Below are positions 29,370-39,181 of a stretch of 64,000 nt of DNA, one piece after another. The notes beneath the pieces were generated by a model that made no database searches, was not told the DNA's origin, and saw only the letters and a list, made by a program, of their open reading frames with translations. Source of the stretch: an uncultured Bacteroides sp. (GTDB taxonomy: Bacteria > Bacteroidota > Bacteroidia > Bacteroidales > Bacteroidaceae); contig NZ_OY762899.1 of the NCBI RefSeq assembly GCF_963666545.1, forward strand, positions 2,790,001 to 2,854,000. The letters run 5' to 3'. The translations under genes and the position numbers were made by a program. The first letter of the stretch is position 1. Every line of letters starts with the position of its first letter.

Positions 29370-30041
29370 TTATTTATTGTCCGACTTCGGTTTAGACTTG
29401 GCCTTTGCAATCTCGTATATTGCTGGTAGAATGGAAACAAAGACAATAAGGAGAACAACCTTGTCTAAATTCTTTTCTACCCACTCTAACCGTCCGATGA
29501 GTGCTCCTAATGCACAGAAAATAGAAATCCATGCGATACTTCCTATCACATTAAATGAGAAGAAGTGCTTGTAACTCATCTTACTCATACCCGCTACAAA
29601 CGGTGCAAATGTACGGACGATGGGGACAAAGCGGGCAAGGATAATTGTTTTACCTCCATGTCTCTCATAAAAGTGGTTTGTTTTCTCCAGATACTCTTGC
29701 TTAAATATTTTGGAATGTGGATTGCTAAATAGTTTTTCTCCAAAAAGGCGGCCGATAGTGTAGTTCATTGCGTCTCCAAGTATGGCTGAGAATATCAGAA
29801 TGATGATAAGCAGATAAAGATTCAACGGATTATCAGGACGTACTGCTATAGCCCCGCCTAAAAATAATAATGAATCACCTGGGAGGAAAGGAGTTACAAC
29901 CAGACCCGTTTCACAAAAGATTATTATAAATAAGATGGCATAAACCCATAACCCGTATTCTGTTACCCACATGTCCAATGTGCCACCTGTATCTCTTAGT
30001 AAATTAAGGAATAAGCTCCAGAACTCATGTAATAACTCCAT
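29370..30041 (-). CDS. DedA-family membrane protein
   Basis: A 223-residue inner-membrane protein with DedA features: ETGLVVTPFLPGDSLLFLGGA, the short helix-turn motif ARFVPIVRTFAPFVAGM with the conserved arginines, and a C-terminal helix. Recent work links bacterial DedA proteins to recycling (flipping) of undecaprenyl phosphate and other lipid carriers. It lies 20 bp after murF, so the two wall-related genes are likely one operon. Which DedA subgroup it belongs to is not resolved. Confidence 0.92.
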   Translation of the reverse strand: MELLHEFWSLFLNLLRDTGGTLDMWVTEYGLWVYAILFIIIFCETGLVVTPFLPGDSLLFLGGAIAVRPDNPLNLYLLIIILIFSAILGDAMNYTIGRLFGEKLFSNPHSKIFKQEYLEKTNHFYERHGGKTIILARFVPIVRTFAPFVAGMSKMSYKHFFSFNVIGSIAWISIFCALGALIGRLEWVEKNLDKVVLLIVFVSILPAIYEIAKAKSKPKSDNK

Positions 30042-30061
30042 TCTTGTTTAATACTTATCTA

Positions 30062-31360
30062 TTATAAATCATTTAATACTTTGCTCAGCTTTGTCCCGTT
30101 AGATCCTTTCACCAAGATCGTATATCCTTTAGGTTTGTTCTCTTGAAATGTTCTAATCACTTTGTCTACACTGTTATAACACTTGTAAGAGTGCTTTGTA
30201 GCAGCAAACTCGGCACCAACGAGAATCACTTCTTCAAAGTTGCATTCATTAATATAGTCTACTATCTTCTGATGTTCGTTTATACTATCGGCACCCAATT
30301 CCCGCATTTCTCCCAACAGAAGCATCTTGTGCTCGGCTTTCATATTGTGGAAGTTTTGAAGAGCAGCCATCATACTAGTGGGATTTGCATTGTATGCATC
30401 AATAATAAGGATGTTGTCTTCAGTCTTTTTTAGTTGCGAACGATTGTTTTGTGGCACATATCCTGCCAGAGCTTCGTCTATTTTCTGAGGTTCCACTCCG
30501 AAATACCTCCCGATGGTGACCGCAGCTAATGCGTTTGAAAAGTTATATTCACCGATGAGTTGTGTCTCTACTTTGTGATATTCACCATTGGCACCCGCTT
30601 TCCATTCAAAAGCAAGGTAAGGTGAATTTCCTGTAACCTTCCCGTTCACATAAAGAGCATTATCACTTCCATAAGGGATTAAGTTCACTCCTTTAGCAAT
30701 ATCCATCAGGAACGGATTGTCGTGGTGAATGAATATAGTTGAATCTCCTTTTTCTCGCAGATAGTCATACAACTCTCCCTTTGTCTTTATCACTCCTTCG
30801 AAAGAACCAAAACCTTCCAGATGTGCTTTACCTACATTGGTAATGATTCCATAGTCAGGTTCGGCAATATGAACTAAAGTTTTAATCTCTCCGGGATGAT
30901 TGGCACCCATCTCAATAACAGCTAAGTCGTGCTCGGAGGTAAGTTGCAGTAGAGTTAGCGGTACGCCGATGTGATTATTCAGGTTACCTTGAGTGTAGAG
31001 TACGCGATGGGATTTTAGCAATACAGCAGCGATCAATTCTTTCGTAGTTGTTTTTCCGTTTGTTCCTGTGATGCCAATAACTTTCGTGGCTAGTCGGCGG
31101 CGATGGAAATTGGCTAATTGTTGCAGAGTGCTCAAGCAATCATCTACTACGATGAATCGCTTATCTTCGGCAACAGCATATTGTGACTCGTCAATTACTA
31201 CGTACGCACATCCGTCCTTGAGAGCTTGAGCAGCAAAGGCATTGCCATTAAACGACTCGCCCTTGAGGGCAATGAATAGTGAACCTGCAGGGCAGTGACG
31301 GCTATCTGTCGTTACACCGCAGCAGCTTAGGAAAACTTGGTATAGAGCTGAAATATCCAT
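30062..31360 (-). CDS. murF: UDP-MurNAc-tripeptide--D-Ala-D-Ala ligase
   Basis: A 432-residue Mur ligase that adds D-Ala-D-Ala to the UDP-MurNAc-tripeptide in the cytoplasm, the last soluble step of the wall precursor. It shows the N-terminal MurF fold (VTTDSRHCPAGSLFIALKG), the P-loop GTNGKTT at 99-105, EMGANHPGEI typical of MurF, NALAAV, and DAYNANPTSM. Length is normal. TATATTTG on the minus strand at 31384-31391 lies 24 bp upstream as a possible -7 element. Confidence 0.96.
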   Translation of the reverse strand: MDISALYQVFLSCCGVTTDSRHCPAGSLFIALKGESFNGNAFAAQALKDGCAYVVIDESQYAVAEDKRFIVVDDCLSTLQQLANFHRRRLATKVIGITGTNGKTTTKELIAAVLLKSHRVLYTQGNLNNHIGVPLTLLQLTSEHDLAVIEMGANHPGEIKTLVHIAEPDYGIITNVGKAHLEGFGSFEGVIKTKGELYDYLREKGDSTIFIHHDNPFLMDIAKGVNLIPYGSDNALYVNGKVTGNSPYLAFEWKAGANGEYHKVETQLIGEYNFSNALAAVTIGRYFGVEPQKIDEALAGYVPQNNRSQLKKTEDNILIIDAYNANPTSMMAALQNFHNMKAEHKMLLLGEMRELGADSINEHQKIVDYINECNFEEVILVGAEFAATKHSYKCYNSVDKVIRTFQENKPKGYTILVKGSNGTKLSKVLNDL

Positions 31361-31383
31361 TTCTTTGTTTTTTTTACAGGGGA

Positions 31384-31461
31384 CAAATATACGTGATATT
31401 CTTTTAGGTCGTAACTTTTTTATATATGAATAAGTTTATACGAGAATAATCTGTATTTTTG
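31384..31461. promoter_or_regulatory. Divergent promoter region of murF and folP
   Basis: Two -7-like elements face apart: TATATTTG on the minus strand (31384-31391) towards murF and TATTTTTG on the plus strand (31454-31461) towards folP. The -33 boxes are poor in both cases. Confidence 0.5.
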
Positions 31462-31489
31462 CAATACTCAATCTCCAAATTCATACATA

Positions 31490-32344
31490 ATGATGTCATC
31501 TTTCCCTAAATATATTAATGTAAATGGACGTTTACTCGATCTATCTGTTCCTCAGGTAATGGGTATTCTCAACGTAACTCCCGATTCGTTCTACGCAGAT
31601 AGTCGCAAGCAGACTGAAGCCGAAATAGCTACACGCACTCAACAAATACTTGATGAAGGTGCGTCAATCATTGATATCGGGGCCTATTCTTCACGGCCCA
31701 ATGCCGAACATATTTCTCCTGAAGAAGAGATGAAACGCTTGCAGACGGGACTCGAGATCATTAATCGTAATCATCCGGGCGCAGTGATATCAGTAGATAC
31801 CTTTCGGGCCGACGTGGCAGAATGGTGTGTGAAAGAATACGGAGTAGCTATTATTAATGACATCGCTGCCGGAGAGATGGACGAACACATGTTCGATACT
31901 GTGGCAAAGTTGAATGTACCTTATATAATGATGCATATGCAGGGAACTCCTCAAAATATGCAGAAAGCTCCTCATTATGATAATCTGATAAAAGAGGTGT
32001 TCCTTTATTTTGCAAGGAAGGTGGAACAATTGAGAGAGTTGGGAATGAATGACATCATTCTTGATCCCGGCTTTGGCTTTGGGAAAACACTCGAACATAA
32101 CTATGAACTGATGGGGTGCCTCGACGATTTTAGAGTGTTTGAACTTCCTCTGTTGGTTGGCGTTTCGCGTAAGTCAATGATTACTCACTTGCTTAATGTA
32201 CCTTCGGAAGAAGCATTAAACGGGACAACTGCTCTTAACACTATCGCACTGATGAAGGGGGCCGATATCTTGCGTGTGCATGATGTGAAGCAGGCGGTAG
32301 AAGCGGTTAAAATGGTTGGCTACGTGCATTCTTTCGAGAAATAA
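31490..32344 (+). CDS. folP: Dihydropteroate synthase
   Basis: A 284-residue TIM-barrel enzyme that joins p-aminobenzoate to dihydropterin pyrophosphate in folate synthesis, the sulfonamide target. Signatures are MGILNVTPDSF at 24-34, IIDIGAYSSRP, ILDPGFGFGKT and GVSRKS. The chosen ATG is the first of two adjacent Met codons. The next gene, cdaA, begins 35 bp downstream, the folP-cdaA order common in Bacteroidota. Confidence 0.96.
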   Translation: MMSSFPKYINVNGRLLDLSVPQVMGILNVTPDSFYADSRKQTEAEIATRTQQILDEGASIIDIGAYSSRPNAEHISPEEEMKRLQTGLEIINRNHPGAVISVDTFRADVAEWCVKEYGVAIINDIAAGEMDEHMFDTVAKLNVPYIMMHMQGTPQNMQKAPHYDNLIKEVFLYFARKVEQLRELGMNDIILDPGFGFGKTLEHNYELMGCLDDFRVFELPLLVGVSRKSMITHLLNVPSEEALNGTTALNTIALMKGADILRVHDVKQAVEAVKMVGYVHSFEK

Positions 32345-32379
32345 CAGAAGAGGATACTTTTAAATTATAAATAAGAACT

Positions 32380-33144
32380 ATGTTTTTTGAGTTTGGAATA
32401 AAAGATTTTATCGACATACTATCCGTTGCTTTGTTGCTGTATTACACATACAAGTTGATGAAGGCGTCGGGTTCCATTAATGTGTTTACAGGCATTCTGG
32501 TCTTTATCCTCATCTGGTTAGTGGTGTCTCAAGTACTTGAAATGCGTTTACTGGGCTCCATCTTTGATAAATTGGTAAGTGTAGGTGTGTTGGCCCTCAT
32601 CGTGCTGTTTCAAGATGAGATTCGTCGCTTTTTGCTAACATTGGGTTCACACCAACGAGCAAGCATACTGGTGCGTTTTCTGATGGGAAGCAAGAAAGAA
32701 ACCTTAGAACACGATGATATTATGCCTATCGTAATGGCCTGTATCAGCATGAGTAAGCAGAAAATCGGGGCGCTGATTGTGATGGAGCATAATATACCGC
32801 TGGATGATGTGTTGCGTTCCGGAGAAATGATCAATGCGGATATTAATCAAAGACTGATTGAAAATATCTTTTTTAAGAATAGCCCGTTGCATGATGGTGC
32901 AATGATTATAGGAAAGAGCAAAATAAAGGCAGCGGGATGTATCTTGCCGGTTTCGCATAATTTGGATATTCCTAAGGAACTGGGTTTGCGCCACCGTGCA
33001 GCAATGGGAGTTTGCCAACATTCTGATGCGCATGCCATCATTGTCTCCGAAGAGACAGGATCTATCTCGGTGGCATATCGCGGACAATTCTATCTTCGAC
33101 TGAATGCCGAAGAATTGGAGAGCTTGATTACTAAAGATGATTAA
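32380..33144 (+). CDS. cdaA: Membrane-bound diadenylate cyclase (c-di-AMP synthase)
   Basis: A 254-residue protein with three N-terminal membrane helices (about 10-78) and a DisA_N catalytic domain at about 95-250. The active-site motifs DGA (172-174) and RHR (204-206) are intact, followed by EETGSIS. It makes cyclic di-AMP from two ATP, a second messenger for osmolyte and cell-wall control. It probably shares a transcript with folP. No CdaR-type regulator follows; the next gene is tldD, 42 bp on. Confidence 0.95.
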   Translation: MFFEFGIKDFIDILSVALLLYYTYKLMKASGSINVFTGILVFILIWLVVSQVLEMRLLGSIFDKLVSVGVLALIVLFQDEIRRFLLTLGSHQRASILVRFLMGSKKETLEHDDIMPIVMACISMSKQKIGALIVMEHNIPLDDVLRSGEMINADINQRLIENIFFKNSPLHDGAMIIGKSKIKAAGCILPVSHNLDIPKELGLRHRAAMGVCQHSDAHAIIVSEETGSISVAYRGQFYLRLNAEELESLITKDD

Positions 33145-33186
33145 AGTAAACCATAAATAGTTGAGTAACCTATAAAGTATATTATT

Positions 33187-34710
33187 ATGGATAGACGTAA
33201 CTTTTTAAAAACCGGAGGTATGATTGTGCTAGGCTCAGTAGCAGCACCATCGGTGCTACATGCAAGCTTGAGTGGACCTCATGATTTGTCGGGTGTTTCT
33301 TCCGCCTTGAAGCATTTTGGAGTGAGTGAAGAGGATTTGAAGAAAGTTCTTGCTGCGGCTCTCGAAAAAGGAGGAGATTATGCCGATCTTTTCTTTGAAC
33401 ATACGTTTAATAACTATGTTGGCTTGCAAGATGGAGCAGTGAATCGTTGTAACTCGAGCATAGACTTTGGTGTGGGCGTCAGGGTACTTGCGGGAGATCA
33501 AAGTGGTTATGCTTATGTGGAAAACGTTACGGTGGATGAAATGCTAAAAGCTGCTCGTACGGCTGCGCGCATTGCCACAAGAGGTAAAGTAAAATCCCCG
33601 GTGAATCTTAGCGTGAAATCGATTAAGAAGAACTATTACTCTATAAAAACGGCATGGGAAGAGATTATCCTAAAAGATAAAATGCCTTTCCTGCAACGTC
33701 TCAACGATAAGATTTTTGCTCTTGATAAGAGAGTGCACAAAGTATCGGCTTCGCTCACAGATACCACCTCGCATATTCTATTCTGCAATTCCGAAGGAGT
33801 GATGTATTACGACTATCGGCCGATGGTGACTTTTGGGGCTGTCTGTATTATGGAGGAGAACGGAAAGATAGAAAATGGATATGCGGCTCGTGCTTATCGT
33901 ATGGGCTTCGAGTTTCTGACGGATGATATTGTTGATCTCATTGCGCAGGAAGCGGTAGCGAGGACGTCCATCCTTTTTAAAGCAGTGAAACCCAAAGGAG
34001 GTGAAATGCCTGTTGTGATGGGAGCGGGTGGCTCCGGTATTTTGCTTCATGAGGCCATCGGGCATGCCTTTGAGGCTGATTTTAACCGGAAAAACATATC
34101 AATTTTCTCCAATCAATTGAATAAGAAGGTATGTAGTGAACATATCAATGTGGTGGATGATGGTACGATTCCTTTCAACAGAGGATCGATAAATGTAGAC
34201 GATGAAGGTACTGAAGGGCAAAAGACGTATATTGTGAAGAGCGGTGTACTGACAAGTTATTTGCACGATCGTATCAGTGCCAAGCATTACGGAATTGCTT
34301 CTACTGGCAACGGACGTCGCGAATCTTTTCGCAGCACTCCTATTCCCCGTATGCGAGCCACTTACATGGAAGCGGGTAATCTAAAAGAAGAAGATATCAT
34401 TGCTTCCGTAAAGAAAGGTATTTTTGTTGATCAGTTTACCAATGGACAGGTGCAGATTGGTGCAGGCGACTTTACTTTCTTTGTGAAATCAGGATATCTG
34501 ATAGAGGATGGCAAATTGACACAACCGATCAAAGACATTAATATCATTGGTAATGGACCGAAAGCATTGGCTGATATTACAATGGTGGCTGATAATGATA
34601 AGATTGATAATGGTACTTGGACGTGTGGGAAAGACGGACAGTCTTGCCCTGTAACTTGTGGTATGCCTTCTGCATTGGTCAGCAAGCTTACTGTCGGTGG
34701 CGAAAATTAA
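33187..34710 (+). CDS. TldD-family metalloprotease with twin-arginine-like signal
   Basis: A 507-residue TldD homologue. The zinc motif HEAIGH at 288-293 is intact. The N terminus reads MDRRNFLKTGG and then a hydrophobic stretch ending in SVLHA, a good twin-arginine (Tat) signal; ordinary cytoplasmic TldD lacks this. TldD pairs with TldE to degrade unstructured peptides, and in other bacteria matures microcin B17 or clears antitoxin. The partner gene follows 27 bp downstream. If exported, this pair would work in the periplasm. Whether the signal is functional is not known from sequence. Confidence 0.9.
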   Translation: MDRRNFLKTGGMIVLGSVAAPSVLHASLSGPHDLSGVSSALKHFGVSEEDLKKVLAAALEKGGDYADLFFEHTFNNYVGLQDGAVNRCNSSIDFGVGVRVLAGDQSGYAYVENVTVDEMLKAARTAARIATRGKVKSPVNLSVKSIKKNYYSIKTAWEEIILKDKMPFLQRLNDKIFALDKRVHKVSASLTDTTSHILFCNSEGVMYYDYRPMVTFGAVCIMEENGKIENGYAARAYRMGFEFLTDDIVDLIAQEAVARTSILFKAVKPKGGEMPVVMGAGGSGILLHEAIGHAFEADFNRKNISIFSNQLNKKVCSEHINVVDDGTIPFNRGSINVDDEGTEGQKTYIVKSGVLTSYLHDRISAKHYGIASTGNGRRESFRSTPIPRMRATYMEAGNLKEEDIIASVKKGIFVDQFTNGQVQIGAGDFTFFVKSGYLIEDGKLTQPIKDINIIGNGPKALADITMVADNDKIDNGTWTCGKDGQSCPVTCGMPSALVSKLTVGGEN

Positions 34711-34737
34711 TTTGTTAACGGTTAAGAATAATACATT

Positions 34738-36057
34738 ATGATATCAGATAATAATAAGAAACTGGCACAATGGGCGATGGACTTCGCTCAGAAAAATGGT
34801 TGTCAGGCTGCAAGGGTTAGTCTTTACTCTGGTTCCAACAGTTCTTTCGAATTGCGTGATACGAAAATTGATAAACTACAACAAGCTTCTGAAAACGGGC
34901 TCAATCTGACTCTCTTTGTTGATGGTCGTTATGGTTCTATCTCAACCAATCGGTTGGATAAGAAGGAACTGGAGTCTTTTATCGTTAATGGCATTGAATC
35001 TACTCGCTATTTAGCGGAAGATAAATTTCGGATGCTTCCTGATAGCTCTCGCTATTATAAAGGAGGAAAGCCTGATTTGCAACTCTTAGACTCGAAGTTC
35101 GAGTCTGTGCAACCAGATGATAAAGTTGCTTTGGCCAAAGCCATTGCCGAGGAGGTTTATGGTTCGGATAAACGAATTATTTCTGTAGAATCATCTTATA
35201 GTGATGGAGTTGATTTTAGATATACGTTGGCCAGTAATGGATTCGAAGGCGAAACGCAAAGCTCTTGGTATTCACTTTCAGCGAGTGTGAGTGTAAGAGG
35301 TGAAGGTGAAGCTCGTCCTTCTTCTTATTGGTACGACTCTTCACTCTATTTTGATAAACTGATTAAAGAAGGAATAGGACACAAAGCTTTGGAACGTGTG
35401 TTGCGTAAACTCGGACAGCAGAAAGTGAAATCGGGTAAATACACCATGGTTGTTGATCCGCTCAACTCTAGTCGTTTGGTGTCTCCTTTATTGCAGGCGT
35501 TATATGGCTCTGCACTTCAGCAAAAGAACTCGTTTATGCTCAATAAGTTGGGCGAAAAAATAGGAGCGGAGAAACTAACATTGATCGATGAGCCACATTT
35601 GTTGCAATCGTCCGGTGCTCGTTACTTCGATAACGAAGGTGTTGCTACTCAACGTATGCCGGTCTTTGAAAATGGGGTGTTGAAGACTTACTTCATAGAT
35701 ACCTATAATGCTAAAAAGATGAATGTGGATCCAACAATCAGTCAGCCTTCTTTATTGGTGATGCAAATGGGTGGGAAAGATCTTGATGGATTGATTGCCG
35801 GAGTTGATAGAGGCATCTTGATTGCAGGATTCAATGGCGGGAATTGCAATAGTTCCACCGGGGATTTTTCTTATGGTATCGAAGGCTTTTTGATCGAAAA
35901 GGGTAAGTTGACCACTCCTGTTTCTGAGATGAACGTAACGGGAAATATGATTAGCTTGTGGTCGTCTTTACTTGAGACAGGTAATGATCCGCGACTTTCT
36001 TCTTCTTGGAGAATACCTTCACTCGTGTTTGAAGGAGTTGACTTCAGTGGATTATAA
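34738..36057 (+). CDS. TldE/PmbA-family protein
   Basis: A 439-residue homologue of TldE/PmbA, the non-catalytic partner of TldD. It has no HExxxH motif, which is normal for TldE. Family segments include NGLNLTLFVDGRYGSISTN and the C-terminal GGNCNSSTGDFSYGIEGFLI. No signal peptide is visible, so it would have to travel with the signal-bearing TldD or the pair is cytoplasmic after all. A terminator follows 9 bp later. Confidence 0.9.
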   Translation: MISDNNKKLAQWAMDFAQKNGCQAARVSLYSGSNSSFELRDTKIDKLQQASENGLNLTLFVDGRYGSISTNRLDKKELESFIVNGIESTRYLAEDKFRMLPDSSRYYKGGKPDLQLLDSKFESVQPDDKVALAKAIAEEVYGSDKRIISVESSYSDGVDFRYTLASNGFEGETQSSWYSLSASVSVRGEGEARPSSYWYDSSLYFDKLIKEGIGHKALERVLRKLGQQKVKSGKYTMVVDPLNSSRLVSPLLQALYGSALQQKNSFMLNKLGEKIGAEKLTLIDEPHLLQSSGARYFDNEGVATQRMPVFENGVLKTYFIDTYNAKKMNVDPTISQPSLLVMQMGGKDLDGLIAGVDRGILIAGFNGGNCNSSTGDFSYGIEGFLIEKGKLTTPVSEMNVTGNMISLWSSLLETGNDPRLSSSWRIPSLVFEGVDFSGL

Positions 36058-36065
36058 AGAATTGA

Positions 36066-36104
36066 AAAAGGGTTGTCTCTATAGGCAATCCTTTTAAGTT
36101 TTTT
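36066..36104 (+). terminator. Terminator after tldE
   Basis: A 10-bp stem with one wobble (36066-36075 with 36086-36095) and a 10-base loop, followed by a six-T run at 36099-36104. Confidence 0.75.
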
Positions 36105-36149
36105 ATAATCTAAGAAAGTTTCTATCGGCGGAAAGATTGGCTTGTTCTT

Positions 36150-37166
36150 TTAGTTGAGCATCAAACTCATGTACGGTTGTAGTGATGCAAAGATCTTTAG
36201 CGCCAACATTTCAATATTCATCCGTTGATGAGTACCGGGTAGTCGCTCTTCGCTTTTCATACACTTCCCATTATTAATGTAGTAGTATCCATTGTTCGCT
36301 GCTAATGTATCATCCGTTAGTTCAAGATTCATCTCTTCCTGAGGAAAAGCAGCGGCGAAGAGTTGCAATACTCTCTTGGCATCTATAATGCGTGCCATAC
36401 CCAAGTGGTGCTCTTCAAGTCCTTGTTTGATAGGACGGATGACTGTTATTTTGTCGCACTTCCATTGTCTGGCAGCCTCAGCCAATACTGCTTCTTCTAT
36501 TTCCGCATTGTCCGCCAGCAATTCGTTTACCCGAAGTGTTTCTCCATCGGGGTAGCAAAATGCGACTCCACAGATGCTCTTCTCACGAAGAGCAGCGAAA
36601 AGGCGGCCATTTGCTAATTCAAGATCGGCAAGAATTACGTTGAAGTCTCCTGCTGTATGCTGTATGCAGCATGGGCGTTCTTCCATCTTGTGAGAAACAT
36701 ACTTGTATACATCTTCCCTAAAATCAGTCAATGTTTCTATTCTTAATCCCTTTGCACTGAAAGCTATATCTTTAGTGAAGTAGTTTTCTTCTGTGTAATT
36801 GAAGATAGAAGCATATCCGTTTTTTTGGTAATAATCAAATAAATAGTCGCTGGCAGGAATCAGGGTGCTAAGTGCTACTCCCTGACTTTGCATACGGGCA
36901 AATGCTTGTGAAAGCAATTCGTGCATCACGCCTTTGCCTCTATAATCGGGATGGGTACAAGCTCCCGAAATATATGCCGTTGGGATTTCGTTACTGCAAA
37001 AGGTCATTTGATAGGGCAACATCTGCAGCGCAGAGATAATTTCTTCACCGCTTTGGATGTAGATGTTAACATCATTATTATACCGATGAGTGAAATACAG
37101 CTCGATAAAAGCTTCGCTGTCATTGAAGCAAAGTTGCCATAAGTCTTTTATTTGTTTTTTTAGCAT
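36150..37166 (-). CDS. GNAT-family N-acetyltransferase (two-domain, Eis-like)
   Basis: A 338-residue protein. The first GNAT fold (about 10-130) has the acetyl-CoA loop YRGKGVM around 75-81 within ACTHPDYRGKG. The second half looks like a degenerate second acyltransferase domain, as in Eis-type enzymes. No signal peptide. The substrate is unknown. It starts 35 bp after the stop of the upstream DUF2156 gene, another acyl/aminoacyl-transferase-like protein, so both may act on the same small molecule or on lipids. Confidence 0.82.
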   Translation of the reverse strand: MLKKQIKDLWQLCFNDSEAFIELYFTHRYNNDVNIYIQSGEEIISALQMLPYQMTFCSNEIPTAYISGACTHPDYRGKGVMHELLSQAFARMQSQGVALSTLIPASDYLFDYYQKNGYASIFNYTEENYFTKDIAFSAKGLRIETLTDFREDVYKYVSHKMEERPCCIQHTAGDFNVILADLELANGRLFAALREKSICGVAFCYPDGETLRVNELLADNAEIEEAVLAEAARQWKCDKITVIRPIKQGLEEHHLGMARIIDAKRVLQLFAAAFPQEEMNLELTDDTLAANNGYYYINNGKCMKSEERLPGTHQRMNIEMLALKIFASLQPYMSLMLN

Positions 37167-37201
37167 GTAATGAATCCTTTATTTTCTATTTATTTGTTTT
37201 G

Positions 37202-38095
37202 TTAGTCATATTTCAAGCAAGCCATATATTTATCCAGAATGATGGTTGGTTGATAAGATAGTTTAGCTTTTCTCAAGCCTTCTATGCCAAGATCTTCTTC
37301 ACGGTTGATGTATATGAACTGTTCAGGAATGTGATTGGCAAATTCATAATTAATCATGGTATAAGCTCCATCTATTGTGGTGTCTGCTTTTTCTACATGC
37401 ACACCAAATGTTTCTTTATTAATGGGCATTCCGAAAGTAAAAGCGACTATGTTATCATTGACATAGAGCATTCCACCGGTAAGTCCAATCTCCTCGAAAT
37501 GCGTTAGTGCGTAAATAATGGCTTGTCGCTCATTGCCTGTGCCATCCTTCTTGTCGCAATCGTTCATTTTACACCATTTGGCTTCAAGGTCAATGCATTC
37601 TTGGATACGATCCGGAGTGATTGGTATGTATTGGTGGTTATATTCTTTTTTGAATTTATTGATATGGTTCCTTTTTGACTGAAACTTTTTTCCTTTTAAC
37701 GTGGCCAAATCACTACGCAAATAGATGTAATCGGCATAGTCTCTGTCTGCAGTGAAAGTGAATTGATCCGGCATAATGGCTTCAAGCTCTGTACATACTC
37801 CCGAACAGGTTCCCAACATGCAAAAAGGTTCTCCCTCTTGGCGGGCGTCTTCTTCCAGATCCAATAACACTTTTTTAAGATCTCCTTGACCGACAGGCAT
37901 CATGTAGGCTAATTTGTTTTCGGCTCTAAATTTGAAGACTAAAAAATCATCGACTATTGCAAACTTGGTGTTGTACATAAACCTCCAACTACATAGATTT
38001 GAGAAAGAAAGATCACAATTGCGTCGGTAACTGTTCATTGTGAATGAGGTGATGGTAGCTTTGTCTTGCAATGTAATATCATTAAATACTATCAT
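37202..38095 (-). CDS. DUF2156 (LPG_synthase C-terminal-like) protein
   Basis: I take ATG 38095 as start, giving 297 residues; a 13-codon longer form from 38134 is possible but adds only a polar tail. It matches the DUF2156 fold, a double-GNAT domain found at the C terminus of lysylphosphatidylglycerol synthases, here without the membrane part (FKSKRNHINKFKKEYN-like core, FTFGMPINKETFGVHVEKAD, INREEDLGIEGLRKAKLSYQP). Function of the stand-alone form is unknown; transfer of an aminoacyl or acyl group is likely by fold. It is followed by the GNAT gene. Confidence 0.8.
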   Translation of the reverse strand: MIVFNDITLQDKATITSFTMNSYRRNCDLSFSNLCSWRFMYNTKFAIVDDFLVFKFRAENKLAYMMPVGQGDLKKVLLDLEEDARQEGEPFCMLGTCSGVCTELEAIMPDQFTFTADRDYADYIYLRSDLATLKGKKFQSKRNHINKFKKEYNHQYIPITPDRIQECIDLEAKWCKMNDCDKKDGTGNERQAIIYALTHFEEIGLTGGMLYVNDNIVAFTFGMPINKETFGVHVEKADTTIDGAYTMINYEFANHIPEQFIYINREEDLGIEGLRKAKLSYQPTIILDKYMACLKYD

Positions 38096-38150
38096 AGAAT
38101 TTTCATTGTTTTTATTAATCCATATAGATAACAAAAAAATACTGATTTTG

Positions 38151-38846
38151 TTACAGTAGGCCTAAAAGGCGGAGGATTGTAGGGGTTAGTAGTGCGGTAA
38201 AGATACCATTTAATGTCAATCCTAAGCTAGCATAAGCACCATGTTTGCGGCTCACATCCATAGCCGTTGATGTACCCACGGCATGGGCGGCTGTTCCCAT
38301 CGACAGACCTTGTGCAATGGGACTGTCAACCTTGAAGAGACGCAAAACTTTGAATCCAAAGATAGCGCCAAGTAAACCTACGGCAACAACTACTGCGGCT
38401 GTTAGAGCAGGTATGCCTCCTATCGCTTTGGTCACTTCCATAGCAATGGGTGTTGTGACTGATTTTGGTGCAAGTGATAGTATTACTTCTTGGCTTGCCC
38501 CCATTAGTTTGGCGATTAACACTACGGAGACTATCCCAACGATGCAACCAGCCAACTGAGAAAGAAGGATGGGCATTAATTGTTTCTTTATGCTTTCTAA
38601 TTGCAAATACAAAGGAACTCCCAAGGCCACGACTGCCGGCTTGAGCCAGAACTCGATGAGTTGACCACCTTTATTGTATGTTTCATAACTAATATTGAAT
38701 ACTTTTAGAAAGAGGATAATGGCAGCAATAGCCAGTAAGATCGGATTTAGTAAAATAAATCCGGTTTTCTTTTGTAGGAGTTTAGCTAAGAAGTAAACGC
38801 CAAACGTTATAGCCAAAAGAAAAAATGTATTTTCGAAGTAACTCAT
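38151..38846 (-). CDS. LrgB/CidB-family membrane protein
   Basis: A 231-residue protein of about 6-7 helices, with the family segments LLSLAPKSVTTPIAME and SMGTAAHAVGTSTA. LrgB/CidB proteins act with LrgA/CidA holin-like partners in murein hydrolase control, overflow metabolism and glycolate or pyruvate transport in various species. It overlaps lrgA by 4 bp (ATGA), which points to translational coupling. Confidence 0.92.
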   Translation of the reverse strand: MSYFENTFFLLAITFGVYFLAKLLQKKTGFILLNPILLAIAAIILFLKVFNISYETYNKGGQLIEFWLKPAVVALGVPLYLQLESIKKQLMPILLSQLAGCIVGIVSVVLIAKLMGASQEVILSLAPKSVTTPIAMEVTKAIGGIPALTAAVVVAVGLLGAIFGFKVLRLFKVDSPIAQGLSMGTAAHAVGTSTAMDVSRKHGAYASLGLTLNGIFTALLTPTILRLLGLL

Positions 38847-39181
38847 TTGATTTTACGTATTAATTGATGTACCCATCCCGTGACGAGAAGAACCAGAATC
38901 GTACTGACTAAGGTGGCTACAACAATAGGTATAAGTTCAGCTGCGATAATATCAAAGTAAAGCATTAATGCTACTCCGGGGGGAATAAAGAAAAATCCGA
39001 GATTAGCAACCAAGAAGTCGGACAGACCTTGCACCCATTGCAATTTGATCCAACCTAATTTTAAAAATAGAGTGAGTAATAGCATTCCTATAATGCTGGA
39101 TGGGAGTTTAATTCCTGTGAGAAAAACAATTAATTCACCTAAGGCTAAACAGCCGAACAGAATGGTGCATTGTCGTATCAT
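38843..39181 (-). CDS. LrgA/CidA-family holin-like protein
   Basis: I place the start at ATG 39181 (112 residues, MIRQCTILFG). Longer forms from 39202 or 39223 exist, but TACATTTG on the minus strand at 39205-39212 fits the -7 consensus, so those codons would lie at or before the transcript start. The protein has four helices and the family segment KLPSSIIGMLLLTLFL. It forms a bicistronic unit with lrgB. Confidence 0.85.
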   Translation of the reverse strand: MIRQCTILFGCLALGELIVFLTGIKLPSSIIGMLLLTLFLKLGWIKLQWVQGLSDFLVANLGFFFIPPGVALMLYFDIIAAELIPIVVATLVSTILVLLVTGWVHQLIRKIK

